Below the pieces are notes generated by a model. That model was not told the DNA's origin. It searched no databases and saw only the letters and a list, made by a program, of their open reading frames with translations. From the NCBI RefSeq assembly GCF_030287405.1, contig NZ_JASVVV010000008.1, positions 62,001 to 126,000 on the forward strand: a stretch of 64,000 nucleotides of DNA, written 5' to 3'. This DNA comes from Halalkalicoccus sp. NIPERK01 (lineage in GTDB: Archaea; Halobacteriota; Halobacteria; Halobacteriales; Halalkalicoccaceae). Positions 61,869 to 64,000 of this stretch are shown here, in pieces (position 1 is the stretch's first letter; each line of letters opens with the position of its first letter). A program made the position numbers and the translations under genes.

Positions 61869-63827
61869 ATGGCAGAAGGTCACAATCTATCGGGTCGAGG
61901 CGTCGACCGGCGACGCCTGTTGCGGGGGCTGGGCGTCGCCGGCATCACGGGCGTTGCCGGCTGTCTCGGCGGTAACGGCGACGACGACGAGGACTCCAGC
62001 GGTCCGGAGGTCAGCGACCGCGAGGAGGTGGATTTCGCGAATCTACGGGAAGGCGGGACCCTGCGTGGGGCGGTCGGCGCGAACGTGGCCTCGTTCGATC
62101 CGCCCTACAGCACGGACACGACCTCGACGCAGGCACAGAACTTCATCTTCGAGCAGTTGATCACGTCCGACAGAAAGGGCAATTACTACCCATGGCTCGC
62201 AGAGAGCTACGAGTTGGTCGAGACTCAGGACATCGACCGGACGGCCTACGCCGACTACATGACCAGCGTCGCCACCGGCGAGGAGGGCGCCCTCGAAACC
62301 GACGAGCAGGTGATCCTCCAGCACCCCGAGGACGATCCCTTAGAGAGCGACGAGGTCCGGGTCATTACGCCCGAGCAGGCGGCGGCGGCCGTCGACGACG
62401 GTACCTTCGGGATGCAGTATCGCTACCGGCTCCGACAGGGTGTCCAGTTCCACAACGGCGAGGAGTTGACCGCCGAGAACGTGGTCGCGAGCGTCGCCCG
62501 CTACGAGAACTCCGACGTCTCGGCCCAGACGTTCGACTCGCTTCTGCACGCGCGGGCGGTCGACGAGTACACGGTCGACCTGTTCGCGCAGGTCCCCGAC
62601 GCCGAGGCCGAGGGACAGCTTCCGGGAGTCTACATCTTCACGACCGAGCAGGCCGGCCTCGAGGACGGCGCGATCGACCCCCGACAGGGCAACGAGCCCA
62701 TCGGGACCGGTCCCTACGTCTTCGAGGACTTCTCCGACGAGCAGTACTACGAACTCTCGAAGTTCGAGGACTACTGGGTCGAGGCCATGGGCGTCGACTC
62801 CATCGACTGGTTCGACGGCCCCGAGGAGTTCCCCGACGGCCCGCTCGTCGACGCGGTCGAGATGGAGATCGTCCCCGACGCCGCGAACCGGGCGGCCGCG
62901 CTCCGAAACGACGAGATCGACATCACGACCGGGCTGGCGACCGACACCCTCGACGAGTTCAACGCCGACGACGGGTTTACCGTCACCGGCATCGAAACCG
63001 GCGGGTACGAGTACATCCAGTATCCCGTTGGCATCGAACCGTGGGGCGACCAGCGCCTGCGCACCGCGGTCAACCACCTCGTCCCCCGCGAGAACATCGT
63101 CCAGAACGTCCTCAACGGGTGGGCGCGTCCGGCGTGGACGCCCATCCCCGAACTCGCGGAGGAATCGGGCACGACCGATCCCGAAGCCCTCGCGGAGGAG
63201 CTTCGCCCGTACAACGAGTACGACCCCGAGCGCGCGGGGGAGCTTCTGGACGAGGTCGGCGAGGACCTCGGGCTGGAGTACCCCCTCGAGGTCACCCTCG
63301 AAACCAACGCCGACAACCCCGACCGCGTGCAGATGGTCGAGTTGATCGCCGAGTCGATGGCCCAGACGGAGTACTTCGAGACGTCGGTCGAGACCTACGA
63401 GTGGAACGCCTACATCGCGCGGGTGCTCGATCCCGAGTACCCCGACGGCGGGATCATCCCGTGTATCGGCCTCTCGGGGACGTTCAACCCCGAGAGCTTC
63501 TGCGATGCACTCCACGGCTCGGCGAACATCGGGCAGTGTTGTAACCTGACGGGAATCAGCGACCCCGAGTTCGACCGGCTGGTCGACGCCGCACGCTTCG
63601 ACATCGCCGTCGTCGAGGACGAACGGCTCCGCGCCGAGCGCTACGACGAGATCTGGCGGCTGCTCGCCGACCGGCGCTACAGCTCGCTGACCCACTTCGA
63701 CCTGATGACGGCCGTGAGCAACACCGACGTCATCGGCTTCGGCATCTACCCCTTCGACGAGGGGATCTACAGCTTCGGGCTGTACAGTCCGGCCGAGAGC
63801 CAGGCGATGTGGCTCGACCGCGAGTGA
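61869..63827 (+). CDS. peptide/oligopeptide ABC transporter substrate-binding lipoprotein
   Basis: 652 residues of the family 5 (DppA/OppA) type. A twin-arginine signal DRRRLLRGLGVAG leads to a lipobox GVAGC with Cys at about 35. A Gly/Asp/Glu linker follows and then the binding domain (RLRQGVQFHNGEELTAENVV; EPIGTGPYVFEDF). Tat export with lipid anchoring is normal for haloarchaea. The permease gene begins 94 bases downstream. Confidence 0.92.
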   Translation: MAEGHNLSGRGVDRRRLLRGLGVAGITGVAGCLGGNGDDDEDSSGPEVSDREEVDFANLREGGTLRGAVGANVASFDPPYSTDTTSTQAQNFIFEQLITSDRKGNYYPWLAESYELVETQDIDRTAYADYMTSVATGEEGALETDEQVILQHPEDDPLESDEVRVITPEQAAAAVDDGTFGMQYRYRLRQGVQFHNGEELTAENVVASVARYENSDVSAQTFDSLLHARAVDEYTVDLFAQVPDAEAEGQLPGVYIFTTEQAGLEDGAIDPRQGNEPIGTGPYVFEDFSDEQYYELSKFEDYWVEAMGVDSIDWFDGPEEFPDGPLVDAVEMEIVPDAANRAAALRNDEIDITTGLATDTLDEFNADDGFTVTGIETGGYEYIQYPVGIEPWGDQRLRTAVNHLVPRENIVQNVLNGWARPAWTPIPELAEESGTTDPEALAEELRPYNEYDPERAGELLDEVGEDLGLEYPLEVTLETNADNPDRVQMVELIAESMAQTEYFETSVETYEWNAYIARVLDPEYPDGGIIPCIGLSGTFNPESFCDALHGSANIGQCCNLTGISDPEFDRLVDAARFDIAVVEDERLRAERYDEIWRLLADRRYSSLTHFDLMTAVSNTDVIGFGIYPFDEGIYSFGLYSPAESQAMWLDRE

Positions 63828-63921
63828 TCGCGCCGACACACCGGTACGTGGCGACCGTGCCGACCAGTACAGCTACGACGACCGACCCCCAACGAACGAC
63901 CAACGATACGATGACCGTGAT

Positions 63922-64000
63922 ATGAGTTTGCGACGTTTCGTACTGAATCGAGTGCTGTCGATCGTCCCGATCCTCTTCGGCGTCTCGGTGATCACCTTCG
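63922..64000 (+). CDS. ABC transporter permease, DppB type (5' part)
   Basis: Only 26 codons are present: MSLRRFVLNRVLSIVPILFG and on, the usual beginning of a DppB-like permease with its first membrane helix. It follows the substrate-binding protein on the same strand after a 94-base gap (63828-63921) without a visible gene. Confidence 0.8.
   Translation, partial: MSLRRFVLNRVLSIVPILFGVSVITF

Overview
The window is a gene-dense, GC-rich stretch of archaeal chromosome. Its gene set points firmly to a haloarchaeon (class Halobacteria). It carries a haloarchaeal complex I with fused NuoCD and split NuoJ, gas vesicle genes, a halocyanin, topoisomerase VI next to bacterial-type gyrase, a proteasome beta subunit, a short-chain isoprenyl diphosphate synthase and strongly acidic proteins. 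Many genes have a TATA-like box centred about 27 bases before the start codon, as expected for leaderless haloarchaeal transcripts. I cannot name the genus. I saw no rRNA, tRNA, CRISPR array or transposase gene.

Layout. 1-9.6 kb, minus strand: two sulfatase-superfamily genes, purK, purE, then nuoA-B-CD-H-I-J1-J2 running off the left edge, nearly all tightly spaced. 9.7-12.7 kb, plus strand: an unknown gene, otsA and otsB (trehalose synthesis) and a small zinc ribbon gene. 12.8-19.8 kb: a gas vesicle locus with two divergent arms, gvpA-gvpO plus three unusual genes on the minus strand and gvpF-G-H-(I position)-J-K-L-M on the plus strand. I found no gvpN, no recognisable gvpC and no gvpD/gvpE. 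19.8-30.8 kb: housekeeping genes (lumazine synthase, aminotransferase, glyoxalase-type dioxygenase, HTH-CBS regulator, proteasome beta, GCS2-type ligase, AI-2E transporter, DNA ligase, alpha/beta hydrolase). 30.8-39.9 kb: the DNA topology block, top6A-top6B on minus and gyrB-gyrA on plus, separated by a ZIP transporter. 40-50.7 kb: isoprenoid synthase, hydrolase, M42 peptidase, halocyanin, TrkH/TrkA potassium uptake, several small enzymes and a secreted nuclease lipoprotein. 50.8-60.3 kb: coaBC and then an Mrp/Mnh-type cation/proton antiporter operon (E, F, G, two B-type genes, C, three D-type). 60.5-64 kb: a MaoC-like protein, a purine phosphoribosyltransferase and the start of a peptide ABC transporter operon.

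Most notable observations. (1) The gas vesicle locus: the usual gvpC/gvpN places are taken by a coiled-coil zinc protein and two very acidic proteins that share sequence blocks, and the gvpI place holds a protein with eight tandem nine-residue repeats. (2) A pair of about 110-bp elements with inverted-repeat ends (12697-12806 and 47268-47378, opposite orientation). Each begins exactly at the TGA stop codon of an unrelated gene, which suggests a MITE or a mobile 3'-end RNA element. (3) A perfect palindrome between TATA box and start codon of the HTH-CBS gene, which looks like an autoregulatory operator. (4) A 30-bp perfect palindrome and two further hairpins between gyrB and gyrA. (5) A 59-bp insertion scar in the otherwise overlapping antiporter operon.
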